Assembly (NCBI GenBank): GCA_033851915.1
Contig: JAWSVM010000003.1
Coordinates: 62,001-126,000 of the forward strand
Length of the DNA: 64,000 nt
Source of the DNA: UBA1672 sp033851915
GTDB lineage: Bacteria; Pseudomonadota; Alphaproteobacteria; Micavibrionales; Micavibrionaceae
Direction of reading: 5' to 3'
A program made the translations under genes and the position numbers. Positions 34,320 to 42,217 of the stretch are shown piece by piece. The notes under the pieces are model-generated. The model made no database searches. It was not told the origin of the DNA and saw only the letters and a program-made list of their open reading frames with translations. Every line of letters starts with the position of its first letter. The stretch's first letter is position 1.

Positions 34320-35884
34320 TTTTTTTTTGCGTCTGCGTTATCGTCACCACCCATGAATGCGGTTATTTGCCCATTCATATCTGTTGATCTGTCGGAAAGG
34401 TTTGCAGCCAGATCCAATAATTGTGTCGCGGCGGCCCCTGTTTCGCTGGCAGCTTGCTGGATGCCGGATGTGTTGCTTGAAACTTCCGTTGTCGCTTTCG
34501 ATGCTTCTTGCACATTGCGTGATATTTCTTCGGTTGTAGCGGCTTGTTCCTGAATTGCTGCGGCAACTTCGGCGCTGGACTCTGATATCGTGCCAATCGT
34601 TTGCTGAATAGAAGCAATGGCCTCTACCGCATCTTTTGTGACTGTTTGCATGCTTGTAATTTGTGTCTGGATCTCATCCGTTGCCTTTGTCGTTTCAGAG
34701 GCAAGTGATTTAACCTCGCTGGCAACCACGGCAAAGCCTTTACCGGCATCGCCCGCTCTTGCCGCTTCGATCGTGGCATTCAGAGCAAGCAGGTTTGTTT
34801 GCTCGGCGATATCATTGATCATCTCAACAACGTTGCCGATTTTTTGCGATGCTTCACTTAGTTTCTGGATAACCTCTCTGGTTTCCTCTGCTTTTACAAC
34901 GGCTTCTTTAGATGTCGTGCTTGCATGGTTGATTTGTACGGTGATTTCACGGATAGAGGCGGTCATTTCCTCGGCTGCTGCGGCAACGGTCTGAACATTG
35001 GTTGATGCTTCTTCGGCTGCTGCGGCCACGGCCACACTTTGCACGGATGTTTCTTCTGCTGCTGCTGCGAGAGATTGCGCAGTTGTTTTGACTTCCTCTG
35101 ATGATGCGGATACAGCCTCGGATATTCCGAGAACATTTTTCGAGAGTTCTTCTTGCGCAGTTATCACAGACCAACTGGCCATTGCACCAATATAGTAACC
35201 ACCTTTATCCAAAATTGCATCGACGTTAAGGTCTAGTGTCTCTGTGCCAACTTTAATTTTGCCTTTATATGGCAGGTTATTCGAGTCACCCAAGATTTTA
35301 CGTTGATGCGCCGGGTCTTTGTGGAACACATCAATACAGGTTCCCACAAGGTCATCGGCTTTTATGGGTAATTGGTCTTCAAGCGTACGTAATGTATCAA
35401 TACTTGTTTTGTTGGCGTAAGTGATGACAAGAGTTTTAGGGTCACACATCATGATGTTGATTGGCATGTTATCAACCATGATTTTCAGTTGCTCGCGCTC
35501 TGAGCAGATTGACCAGCTAAGTACCAGCTTTACAATTTTTTTACCGGAATACATTGCTTCGATATAAAGATCCAGCATGTGCGGCCCAAGGCGGATAATC
35601 GCATTATGCGGGAAATTCGAGGGGTCGGCCAACAAACCGCGTTGGTGGGCGGGGTTTTTGTGGAACACATCAATGCATTGTCCAATAATGCTCTCACCGT
35701 TGACACCACTGGGCAGATATTCTTGCACCAAATTAAGTGTATCGACGCTGGATTTGTTCGCATAATCAATGATAAGGGTTTTAGGGTCACAAGTCAGAAC
35801 GTTTAAGGGCAATGCATCTAGTATTTCTTGATAATTAGACTTAGATGATAGAAAAGGAATTGATCCTAACATTGACGATCCCAT
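34316..35884 (-). CDS. Cytoplasmic methyl-accepting chemotaxis protein with two PAS domains, 522 aa
   Basis: No membrane segment is present. Two PAS domains repeat each other: residues about 15-125 (LNVLTCDPKTLIIDYANKSS, CIDVFHKNPAHQRGLL) and about 132-240 (INIMMCDPKTLVITYANKTS, CIDVFHKDPAHQRKIL). A Glu/Ala-rich coiled coil follows, with the MCP signalling tip EQTNLLALNATIEAARAG near 375-392 and FAVVASEVKSLA. No C-terminal CheR-binding pentapeptide is seen (end reads DNADAKKK). A strong ribosome site (AAGGAGAA) precedes the ATG. Coupling to a truncated globin suggests sensing of oxygen, NO or redox state; the PAS ligand cannot be read from sequence. Confidence 0.92.
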   Translation of the reverse strand: MGSSMLGSIPFLSSKSNYQEILDALPLNVLTCDPKTLIIDYANKSSVDTLNLVQEYLPSGVNGESIIGQCIDVFHKNPAHQRGLLADPSNFPHNAIIRLGPHMLDLYIEAMYSGKKIVKLVLSWSICSEREQLKIMVDNMPINIMMCDPKTLVITYANKTSIDTLRTLEDQLPIKADDLVGTCIDVFHKDPAHQRKILGDSNNLPYKGKIKVGTETLDLNVDAILDKGGYYIGAMASWSVITAQEELSKNVLGISEAVSASSEEVKTTAQSLAAAAEETSVQSVAVAAAAEEASTNVQTVAAAAEEMTASIREITVQINHASTTSKEAVVKAEETREVIQKLSEASQKIGNVVEMINDIAEQTNLLALNATIEAARAGDAGKGFAVVASEVKSLASETTKATDEIQTQITSMQTVTKDAVEAIASIQQTIGTISESSAEVAAAIQEQAATTEEISRNVQEASKATTEVSSNTSGIQQAASETGAAATQLLDLAANLSDRSTDMNGQITAFMGGDDNADAKKK

Positions 35885-36230
35885 AAAGATTCTCCTTGGG
35901 TAAATTTTTTTATTTTTATAAATACATTCTGTACTCTAATCATTTATTTGTAAGGTCGGGGTGAGGGCAAGTCTATGGTTTTTTTATTATGGTGCATAGG
36001 CGTTCTGGATAAATATTAAACATCTTATCTTAAGTAATTGAATTGCAATATTTTTCTTGTGGTTAATATGTTTGATGTTCTGGGGGTAACTGGCGTTCTT
36101 GCATACATTAGCGTGTCTTTTTATTGAATATATCAGGGTGTTGCACGTAATAATGGATTGCATTATCTTTTAAACTCGTTAATGATATTGCGTCTCATTC
36201 TTAATTGGGTGTCACGCATTTGTACTTTTT
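35885..36230. other. Divergent intergenic region between the chemoreceptor and tetR
   Basis: About 345 AT-rich bases without a convincing ORF or RNA gene. It must contain the chemoreceptor promoter. A stray TGTAC half-site lies at 36221-36225, next to the operator described separately. Confidence 0.5.
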
Positions 36231-36246
36231 TGTACTATATGGTACA
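36231..36246. promoter_or_regulatory. Inverted-repeat operator upstream of tetR (TGTAC-N6-GTACA)
   Basis: TGTACTATATGGTACA is an inverted repeat with a 6-base centre ending 9 bases before the TetR ATG at 36256. The same arms and spacing recur at 36896-36911 before the exporter gene, so it is probably the TetR protein's own binding site (autoregulation). An extra TGTAC half-site lies 10 bases upstream. Confidence 0.75.
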
Positions 36247-36255
36247 TGTTTTGGC

Positions 36256-36852
36256 ATGAATACTTTGTCGAAAAAGGGGCAGGAAACCCGTAAAGCTATT
36301 TTGGAATGTGCGTTTGAATTGTTTCATGAGCGCGGCATTCACGCGACCTCTGTTGATGACATCCTGAAAAAATCGGGCGCAGGGAAAAGCCAGTTCTACC
36401 ATTACTTCAAAAATAAGCAGGACATCATTCACCAGCTTTTACAATTTGCGTATCAGGTGATTAAAAATGGTGAAATGCATTTTAAGCCGATCCACACTTG
36501 GGATGATTTCCGGAGGTGGCTGGATGATGCAACCGAGAAGCAAGAGGAGTATGGCTGTAGCCGTGCCTGTCCGATAGGGCAGATCGTCTGTCAGCTTTCG
36601 GATGACGATACATTATTGCGTCAGGATATTAAGCTTGTGTTTGATGCAATGAAGGATTATCCGAAAAATTTCTTTATTGGATTACAGGCACGTGGAGAGC
36701 TGATTGATGGGGCTGATCCTGATGAAATGGCTGATATGTGTATTGCCACAACGCAGGGGGCAGCGTTGCTTGCCAAGGCAAGTGGTAATATTAATGTAAG
36801 TAAAAAAACAGCGGATAATCTCTTTTCTTATATGCGTTCTTTCGCAAAATAA
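36256..36852 (+). CDS. TetR/AcrR-family transcriptional regulator, 198 aa
   Basis: I start at ATG 36256 (MNTLSKKGQETRKAIL) rather than the TTG at 36205, because the operator lies between. The N-terminal HTH reads LECAFELFHERGIHATSVDDI and LKKSGAGKSQFYHYFKNKQD (about residues 15-55), the classical TetR DNA-binding domain. The C-terminal ligand domain has a Cys-containing segment EYGCSRACPIGQIVCQLS and a TetR_C-like end (ADMCIATTQGAALLAKASGN). It probably represses itself and the exporter operon downstream; the ligand is unknown. Confidence 0.92.
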   Translation: MNTLSKKGQETRKAILECAFELFHERGIHATSVDDILKKSGAGKSQFYHYFKNKQDIIHQLLQFAYQVIKNGEMHFKPIHTWDDFRRWLDDATEKQEEYGCSRACPIGQIVCQLSDDDTLLRQDIKLVFDAMKDYPKNFFIGLQARGELIDGADPDEMADMCIATTQGAALLAKASGNINVSKKTADNLFSYMRSFAK

Positions 36853-36864
36853 TTTTATTGATAC

Positions 36865-36911
36865 TTGACCTTTTTGTTTTAATGCGTGTAAGTTCTGTAC
36901 TGAACGGTACA
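36865..36911 (+). promoter_or_regulatory. Promoter and overlapping TetR operator of the exporter operon
   Basis: TTGACC (36865-36870), an 18-base spacer and TAAGTT (36889-36894) form a promoter. Directly after it TGTACTGAACGGTACA (36896-36911) repeats the tetR-proximal inverted repeat and covers the predicted start of transcription, a position suited to repression. Confidence 0.7.
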
Positions 36912-36953
36912 AAATAAAGTGCTGTTAAAAATTAAAGTGAATGGATAAGAATA

Positions 36954-39275
36954 ATGAAACACGGAAAAATGGATCAATGGGTTCTGGGCTACGCGGACTT
37001 TATTGTTAAGTGGCGCATTGTTGTTATTGCCCTGACCTTAGGGCTTGTTGGTTATACGGCAACCGGAATGCCTAACCTTGGTTTTGCCAGTAATTACCGT
37101 GTGTTTTTCAGCGCAGATAATCCGGAGCTGAATGCGTTTGAATCCTTCCAGAATACATATACGAAAAATGACAATGTTATGTTTGTCGTGCAGCCGGCGG
37201 ATAAAGATCTGACCACGGCTGAATTTGCCGCAGCGATAGAAGATATAACGGAACAAGCATGGCAAATTCCATTTGCTATCCGTGTGGATTCAGTCACGAA
37301 TTTCCAGCATAGTTGGGCTGATGGTGATGATTTAACCGTTGATGACCTTATTCGTAATGGCGATAAAATGACCGCCGAAACTCTGAAAGGTAAGTGGGAT
37401 ATCGCCAAGGACGAGCCGATTTTATACGGCAATCTTCTTGCCCGTGATCGTGAAGCCACAGGCGTGAATGTGACGTTGCAATATCCGGAAGTCGAAATTG
37501 ATGAAGTGCCGCGCGCCGTTGCCAAAGCTCGCGCAATTGTTGCTGATATACAAGCAAAGCATCCTGATTTGAAGGTCGCATTGACGGGCGTGTCGATGAT
37601 GAATAACGCCTTTATGGAAGCGGGGATGAAAGATTCCGCAACCTTAACGCCGATTATGTATCTGATTTTGGTTATTATCATGATCTTCACGCTACGCTCT
37701 CTTACAGGAACGCTAAGCACTGTCTTTGTGATTGGTTTTGCCGTTGTTACCGCGATGGGCTGGGCAGGGCATGTCGGTATCCTTTTGACACCGATCTCTG
37801 TTACCGCGCCGACGATTGTGTTGACCTTGGCCATCGCAGATTCGGTGCATATTATGATTTCCATGTTGGCGAGTATGCGTGATGGGATGGAAAAGAATGA
37901 GGCTCTAAAGGACAGTATTCGCGTTAACTTCCTGCCTGTCAGTATCACCAGTATCACAACAATTGTTGGCTTCTTATCGCTGAACACTTTGGATACACCG
38001 CCATTCCATGATTTGGGTAACATCACAGCTGTCGGGATTTTGGCGGCGTGGCTCTATTCCTTAACCTTCCTTCCTGCAATCGTTAGCTTCCTGCCTGTGA
38101 AATGTCGTAAGCAAGAGGGCGGTGCAACTGGTCTGGCGAAGTGGTTGGAAAATTATGCAGATTGGGTAACGGCAAAACGCCGCGTTGTCTTGATGACTTC
38201 AAGTGTGGCTGCAATTGTTCTGATCTCGCTTATTCCAAGAATGGAAATCAATGATCAGTGGGTTGAGTATTTTGACTGGTCTATCCCGTTTCGCGCTGAT
38301 GCTGAATTTGGCATGAATGAGCTGACAGGTGTTTATCTGATTGAATATTCAGTTGAGGCAGATGGCCCCGGCGGCGTCAGTGAACCGCTTTACCTACAAA
38401 AGCTAAGTGACTTTACCGATTGGTTGCACGAACAACCTGAAGTCAGCCATGTCTTCAGCTACAGCGATATTATGAAGCGTTTGAACAAGAATATGCATGG
38501 CGATGATCCTGCGTGGTACAAAGTGCCCGATCAGCGTGACTTGGCCGCGCAGTATCACTTGTTGTTCGAGTTGTCTTTGCCCTACGGTCTGGATATGAGT
38601 GATCGCGTGGATATTGAAAAATCGGCGACGCGTATTACCGCAACACTCGGGAATATGACGACTAAGCAAACACGTGCATTCTTAACCCGTTCGCAAGATT
38701 GGCTCAAAGAATATACGCCTGAATATATGCACGCTGTGCCAACAGGGCCGACGGTCATGTTCTCTTATATTTCAGATCGGAATATCAAAGGCATGCTGAA
38801 AGGCAACGCCGTGGCGATTGTGATTATCTCTATCATTATGATGTTTGCACTGCGCAGCTTTGGCATCGGTATGTTGAGCTTGATCCCCAATGCTGTGCCG
38901 ATTCTAATGACATTTGGCTTATGGGCGGTGACTTTTGGCTACATTGGCATGGCGGCGGCAAGTGTGTCTGCGGTGGCTCTTGGTATTGTTGTCGATGACA
39001 GCGTGCATTTCCTCTCCAAATATCTCCGCGCGCGCCGTGAAAGAGGGATGGATAAACCAGAGGCTATTCACTATGCTTTCCGCACCGTGGGCATTGCGAT
39101 GGTGGTGACAACGATTATATTGACCATCGGGTTCTTGGTTATGGCGACGTCATCATTCCAGATTAATGAGCAGCTAGGCCTGATGACGGCGGCAACGATG
39201 GTGATTGCGTTGGTTATGGACTTTACCTTGCTTCCAGCTTTGTTGCTGATTGGCTATAAAAAATCAGAATCATAA
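36954..39275 (+). CDS. MMPL/RND-superfamily exporter (HAE3-like), 773 aa
   Basis: A 12-TM inner-membrane transporter with two halves. TM1 lies near 20-38 (VVIALTLGLVGYTATGM), then a periplasmic domain (FASNYRVFFSADNP), then TM2-6 with LAIADSVHIMISM, a second periplasmic domain, and TM8-12 with ALGIVVDDSVHFLSKY. The paired Asp residues in the TM4 and TM10 motifs are those expected for proton coupling. It is shorter than drug-type RND pumps (about 1000-1050 aa) and needs no adaptor of the AcrA type. MMPL relatives export lipids, hopanoids or siderophore-like molecules. Genes for a LolA-fold periplasmic protein and an outer-membrane barrel follow in the same operon, so a trans-envelope lipid or hydrophobic cargo route is inferred. 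Confidence 0.9.
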   Translation: MKHGKMDQWVLGYADFIVKWRIVVIALTLGLVGYTATGMPNLGFASNYRVFFSADNPELNAFESFQNTYTKNDNVMFVVQPADKDLTTAEFAAAIEDITEQAWQIPFAIRVDSVTNFQHSWADGDDLTVDDLIRNGDKMTAETLKGKWDIAKDEPILYGNLLARDREATGVNVTLQYPEVEIDEVPRAVAKARAIVADIQAKHPDLKVALTGVSMMNNAFMEAGMKDSATLTPIMYLILVIIMIFTLRSLTGTLSTVFVIGFAVVTAMGWAGHVGILLTPISVTAPTIVLTLAIADSVHIMISMLASMRDGMEKNEALKDSIRVNFLPVSITSITTIVGFLSLNTLDTPPFHDLGNITAVGILAAWLYSLTFLPAIVSFLPVKCRKQEGGATGLAKWLENYADWVTAKRRVVLMTSSVAAIVLISLIPRMEINDQWVEYFDWSIPFRADAEFGMNELTGVYLIEYSVEADGPGGVSEPLYLQKLSDFTDWLHEQPEVSHVFSYSDIMKRLNKNMHGDDPAWYKVPDQRDLAAQYHLLFELSLPYGLDMSDRVDIEKSATRITATLGNMTTKQTRAFLTRSQDWLKEYTPEYMHAVPTGPTVMFSYISDRNIKGMLKGNAVAIVIISIIMMFALRSFGIGMLSLIPNAVPILMTFGLWAVTFGYIGMAAASVSAVALGIVVDDSVHFLSKYLRARRERGMDKPEAIHYAFRTVGIAMVVTTIILTIGFLVMATSSFQINEQLGLMTAATMVIALVMDFTLLPALLLIGYKKSES

Positions 39276-39292
39276 TATGAAAGGGTTCTCTT

Positions 39293-40105
39293 ATGATGAA
39301 AAAACAATCTTTTAAATTACTGGCTGGTATTGCTGTTTTATTGACGGTTTCCACACCTGTTATGGCTGAAACGCCGGAGGAAAAAGGCTTTAACATTGCG
39401 GCGCGCAGTGATCGCAGTGACCGCGGCTTCGTCAATAATGAAGTCACCGCCACCATGATTTTGCGCAATAACCAAGGGCAAGAATCTAAACGTATTTTAT
39501 TACAGCGCACATTAGAGGTGCAGGACGAAAATGTTGGTGATAAAGGCGTTATCATCTTTCAAAGCCCCGCTGATGTGAGCGGCACGGCTTTCCTGTCTCA
39601 CGCTAAAATTTTGAAGCAAGATGACCAGTGGCTCTATCTGCCTGCGCTTAAACGCGTAAAGCGCATTTCATCCAAGAACAAATCCGGCCCGTTCTTAGGC
39701 AGTGAGTTCGCGTTCGAAGATTTTACATCTCAAGAGCTGAATAAATACAAATATAAATGGCTGCGCGCCGAGCCTTGCCCGAATGCGCCATCTTTAACCT
39801 GTGACGTGATCGAGCGTTATCCGCAATATGAATTCTCCGGCTATACCAAGCAAATTGGCTGGGTCGATCAAACTGATTTTCAAAGCCGTAAAATCGATTT
39901 CTATGATCGTAAAGATGAGCTTTTGAAAACGCTGACACTTGGTGGTTATGAGAAGCACGAGGGTAAATACTGGCGTGCGCATGAGCTGAAAATGGTGAAC
40001 CATGTGACAGGAAAAAGTACGGATTTCTTATTCTCTGACTTCAAATTCGGCCTAAAATTGTCTGACCGTGATTTCGAAAAAGGGTCTTTAGGCAGTGACT
40101 ATTAA
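39293..40105 (+). CDS. Periplasmic outer-membrane lipoprotein-sorting (LolA-fold) protein, 270 aa
   Basis: A signal peptide (residues 1-25, ending TPVMA) is followed by the fold typical of the family annotated as outer membrane lipoprotein-sorting protein (TP0789-like): GFNIAARSDRSDRGFVNNEV, ATMILRNNQGQES, GVIIFQSPADVSGTAFLSH, QWLYLPALKRVKRISSKNKS, GSEFAFEDFTSQE and a C-terminal FLFSDFKFG. Such half-barrel proteins carry lipid moieties across the periplasm. It starts 17 bases after the exporter stop and its stop overlaps the barrel gene by 11 bases, so the three form one operon. Members often occur beside MMPL exporters; the cargo is unknown. Confidence 0.87.
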   Translation: MMKKQSFKLLAGIAVLLTVSTPVMAETPEEKGFNIAARSDRSDRGFVNNEVTATMILRNNQGQESKRILLQRTLEVQDENVGDKGVIIFQSPADVSGTAFLSHAKILKQDDQWLYLPALKRVKRISSKNKSGPFLGSEFAFEDFTSQELNKYKYKWLRAEPCPNAPSLTCDVIERYPQYEFSGYTKQIGWVDQTDFQSRKIDFYDRKDELLKTLTLGGYEKHEGKYWRAHELKMVNHVTGKSTDFLFSDFKFGLKLSDRDFEKGSLGSDY

Positions 40106-41312
40106 GCCACATCATATCCTGTTTGGCAGTGTTGCTTTGCTTCTGTCCTCTCTTGGTGGGCAGGCCAGTGCAGCCGAAATAGGCGGGGTAAGAGTTTCCG
40201 GCTTTATCGGCGTGGAATCGCGCGTCTTTACGCAAAACCCAAAGCATGCAGGGCAAAAAACAGGGCTTGAGGCTTCGGTTATCTTTAATCCTGAATTTCG
40301 CTATAGAACCGAAGACCGTGCTCACCGCTTTACCTTTATCCCGTTCTACCGTCAGGACAGCCGCGATGATGCGCGCACGCATTTTGATATTCGTGAAGCA
40401 TATTGGCAATGGCGGGGCAACGAATGGGACGTTCTCGTCGGCATTAACAAGGTGTTTTGGGGCGTCACAGAGTCCGCGCATCTGGTAAATATCGTTAATC
40501 AAGTTGATGGTGTTGAAGATTTAGACGGCGAGGATTATCTCGGCCAACCGATGATTAATATCGCCACGCAACAAGATTGGGGACGTGTTGATCTGTACGT
40601 ACTCCCCGGCTTTCGCGAGCGTACATTCCCCGGCACATCTGGGCGTTTCCGCGGGCCTCTTCCTGTTGATACGGATAACGCAAAATTTGAATCCGGCGCG
40701 AAGGAAAAACATATCGACTTTGCCGCACGCTATTCACATTATTTTGGTGATTGGGATGTCGGGCTATCTTATTTCTACGGTACAGACCGCGCACCTGTCT
40801 TCTCGCTTAGCAATGACGGAACGCGTTTTATTCCAACCTATAATCTGATTAATCAGGTCGGCACGGATATTCAATATACAACGGGTGCTTGGCTGTGGAA
40901 GTTCGAAGGGATTGTTCGCGAAGGGCAGGGCGATACGTTCGCCGCCGCTGTTGGTGGGTTCGAATACACATTCTATCAAGTCTTTGAAAAGAATTGGGAT
41001 ATCGGCGTGTTGGCAGAATACCAATATGATGGTCGCGATGCATCCGCACCCTTTAGTGCGCAGGATGAAGATATCTTCGCAGGGGTGCGTCTGGCCTTAA
41101 ACGACATTCAAGATACGCAAGTGCTGGCAGGGTTTTCAATTGACCAAAGCAGCGGTGAGCAATTCTATAACTTCGAAGCAGACCGCCGTATCGGTGAAAA
41201 CTATACGCTGGAACTTCGCGCGCGCTTTATTGCTGACTCTAATGCGGGAGACGATTCATTCGCACTTGAACATGATGATTATATACAGCTCCGTATATCG
41301 CGGCATTTCTAA
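40095..41312 (+). CDS. Outer-membrane beta-barrel protein of the exporter operon, 405 aa
   Basis: The start is GTG 40095, overlapping the previous gene; the first 26 residues form a good signal peptide (ILFGSVALLLSSLGGQASA). The mature chain alternates polar and aromatic residues as in beta barrels (FRYRTEDRAHRFTFIPFYR; DFAARYSHYFGDWDVGLSYF) and ends with YIQLRISRHF, a C-terminal Phe beta-signal for BAM insertion. I cannot assign it to a characterised porin. Position after an RND exporter and a LolA-fold protein suggests the outer-membrane end of one pathway. It meets the YffB-like gene tail to tail with a 4-base overlap. Confidence 0.8.
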   Translation: MTIKPHHILFGSVALLLSSLGGQASAAEIGGVRVSGFIGVESRVFTQNPKHAGQKTGLEASVIFNPEFRYRTEDRAHRFTFIPFYRQDSRDDARTHFDIREAYWQWRGNEWDVLVGINKVFWGVTESAHLVNIVNQVDGVEDLDGEDYLGQPMINIATQQDWGRVDLYVLPGFRERTFPGTSGRFRGPLPVDTDNAKFESGAKEKHIDFAARYSHYFGDWDVGLSYFYGTDRAPVFSLSNDGTRFIPTYNLINQVGTDIQYTTGAWLWKFEGIVREGQGDTFAAAVGGFEYTFYQVFEKNWDIGVLAEYQYDGRDASAPFSAQDEDIFAGVRLALNDIQDTQVLAGFSIDQSSGEQFYNFEADRRIGENYTLELRARFIADSNAGDDSFALEHDDYIQLRISRHF

Positions 41313-41662
41313 CGCCCGAAAATCTCAGCATATTCCGCGTCTTTGAAACCCAAAGTGATGTTCCCTTGATAAACAAGTAACGGCCTTTTGATAATGGAGG
41401 GGTTCTCCGCCGCAACCCTAAGCGCCGCAACATCATCCATTGCCTCCTTCACATCATCGGGTAATTTACGCCACGTTGTGCCACGGCGATTAATCACGCT
41501 TTCCCATCCATGCTGCTTTAACGCACTATTTATCACAGTCTCATCAATGCCTTGCTTTTTATAGTCGTGAAAGGTGAAGTCAACGTCGTTGGCCTCCAGC
41601 CATTTAAACGCCTTTTTCATCGTGTCACAGTTCTTAATGCCGTAGATGGTGGTTTTTGTCAT
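41309..41662 (-). CDS. ArsC/Spx-family protein (YffB-like), 117 aa
   Basis: A thioredoxin-fold protein with the N-terminal motif TIYGIKNCDTMKKAFKWL (single active Cys near 12), FHDYKKQGID, NRRGTTWRKL and SIIKRPLLVY with the cis-Pro/Arg segment of the ArsC family. Length is typical. YffB-type proteins are proposed glutathione-dependent thiol reductases; arsenate reduction is not supported by context, since no other ars gene is near. It lies 12 bases downstream of the thioredoxin-like gene and may share its operon. Confidence 0.87.
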   Translation of the reverse strand: MTKTTIYGIKNCDTMKKAFKWLEANDVDFTFHDYKKQGIDETVINSALKQHGWESVINRRGTTWRKLPDDVKEAMDDVAALRVAAENPSIIKRPLLVYQGNITLGFKDAEYAEIFGR

Positions 41663-41674
41663 TGCGGTAAATCC

Positions 41675-42217
41675 TTACTTTAAGAGGCGCTGTATGTCTA
41701 TGCCCAGCCAGTCCGTGATGCCTTCGATTTTATGTTTTATAATCAAGTTTTTATCAATGATAAAGGTTTCGGGATACATGGTGGTTTCGAATAAATCTCG
41801 GGAGATACTCTTATCCGTATCCAGCCCGATAATCACATTATCCAAAGCCAAATGCGCTTGGCTTTCTGCGGGCAGGGTGTTGAGGAATTTTGTTATATCT
41901 TCGGGGTTATCATCAACCGATAAAGTAATGAGGGTGATGTTATCTTGCTCCCGACTGGCAAGTTCCAAAAGTTGTGGGAACTCTATGATGCAAGGCGGGC
42001 ACCACGTTGCCCAGAAATTCAGAATAATGATGCGCCCTTTATAGTGATGCAGGGTATAGCTGTTGCCCTTTATATCTTTGAATGACGCATTGGCCGCCAT
42101 TTTCATAGGCGCGGGGGTCTTTGTGCTGATCATGCCTTTGGGCGGCGCGAAACTGTCTTGAAAGGCGAAAAGCCCTCCTAAAGCTATAACGATCAATACG
42201 ATGATGAGCTTAGGCAT
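41675..42217 (-). CDS. Membrane-anchored thioredoxin (TlpA/ResA-like) for cytochrome c maturation, 180 aa
   Basis: I start at the ATG at about 42217 (MPKLIIVLIVIALGG) because it overlaps the ccsA stop by 8 bases and has GGAGG upstream; an in-frame TTG at 42256 is less likely. A membrane anchor (residues 3-20) precedes a thioredoxin domain with the CxxC motif NFWATWCPPCIIEFPQLL. In System II cytochrome c biogenesis such a protein (ResA/CcsX) reduces apocytochrome cysteines before haem attachment. The coupling with ccsA and resB supports that role. Confidence 0.88.
   Translation of the reverse strand: MPKLIIVLIVIALGGLFAFQDSFAPPKGMISTKTPAPMKMAANASFKDIKGNSYTLHHYKGRIIILNFWATWCPPCIIEFPQLLELASREQDNITLITLSVDDNPEDITKFLNTLPAESQAHLALDNVIIGLDTDKSISRDLFETTMYPETFIIDKNLIIKHKIEGITDWLGIDIQRLLK

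Noticed and set aside
34617..34994. 125-codon plus-strand ORF inside the chemoreceptor gene
   Set aside because: It mirrors the Ala/Glu-rich coiled coil of the receptor; long opposite-strand frames are expected there.
37094..38026. 310-codon minus-strand ORF inside the MMPL exporter gene
   Set aside because: The plus frame encodes a clear 12-TM MMPL protein; the opposite frame is Ile/Ser/Arg-rich with no family features.
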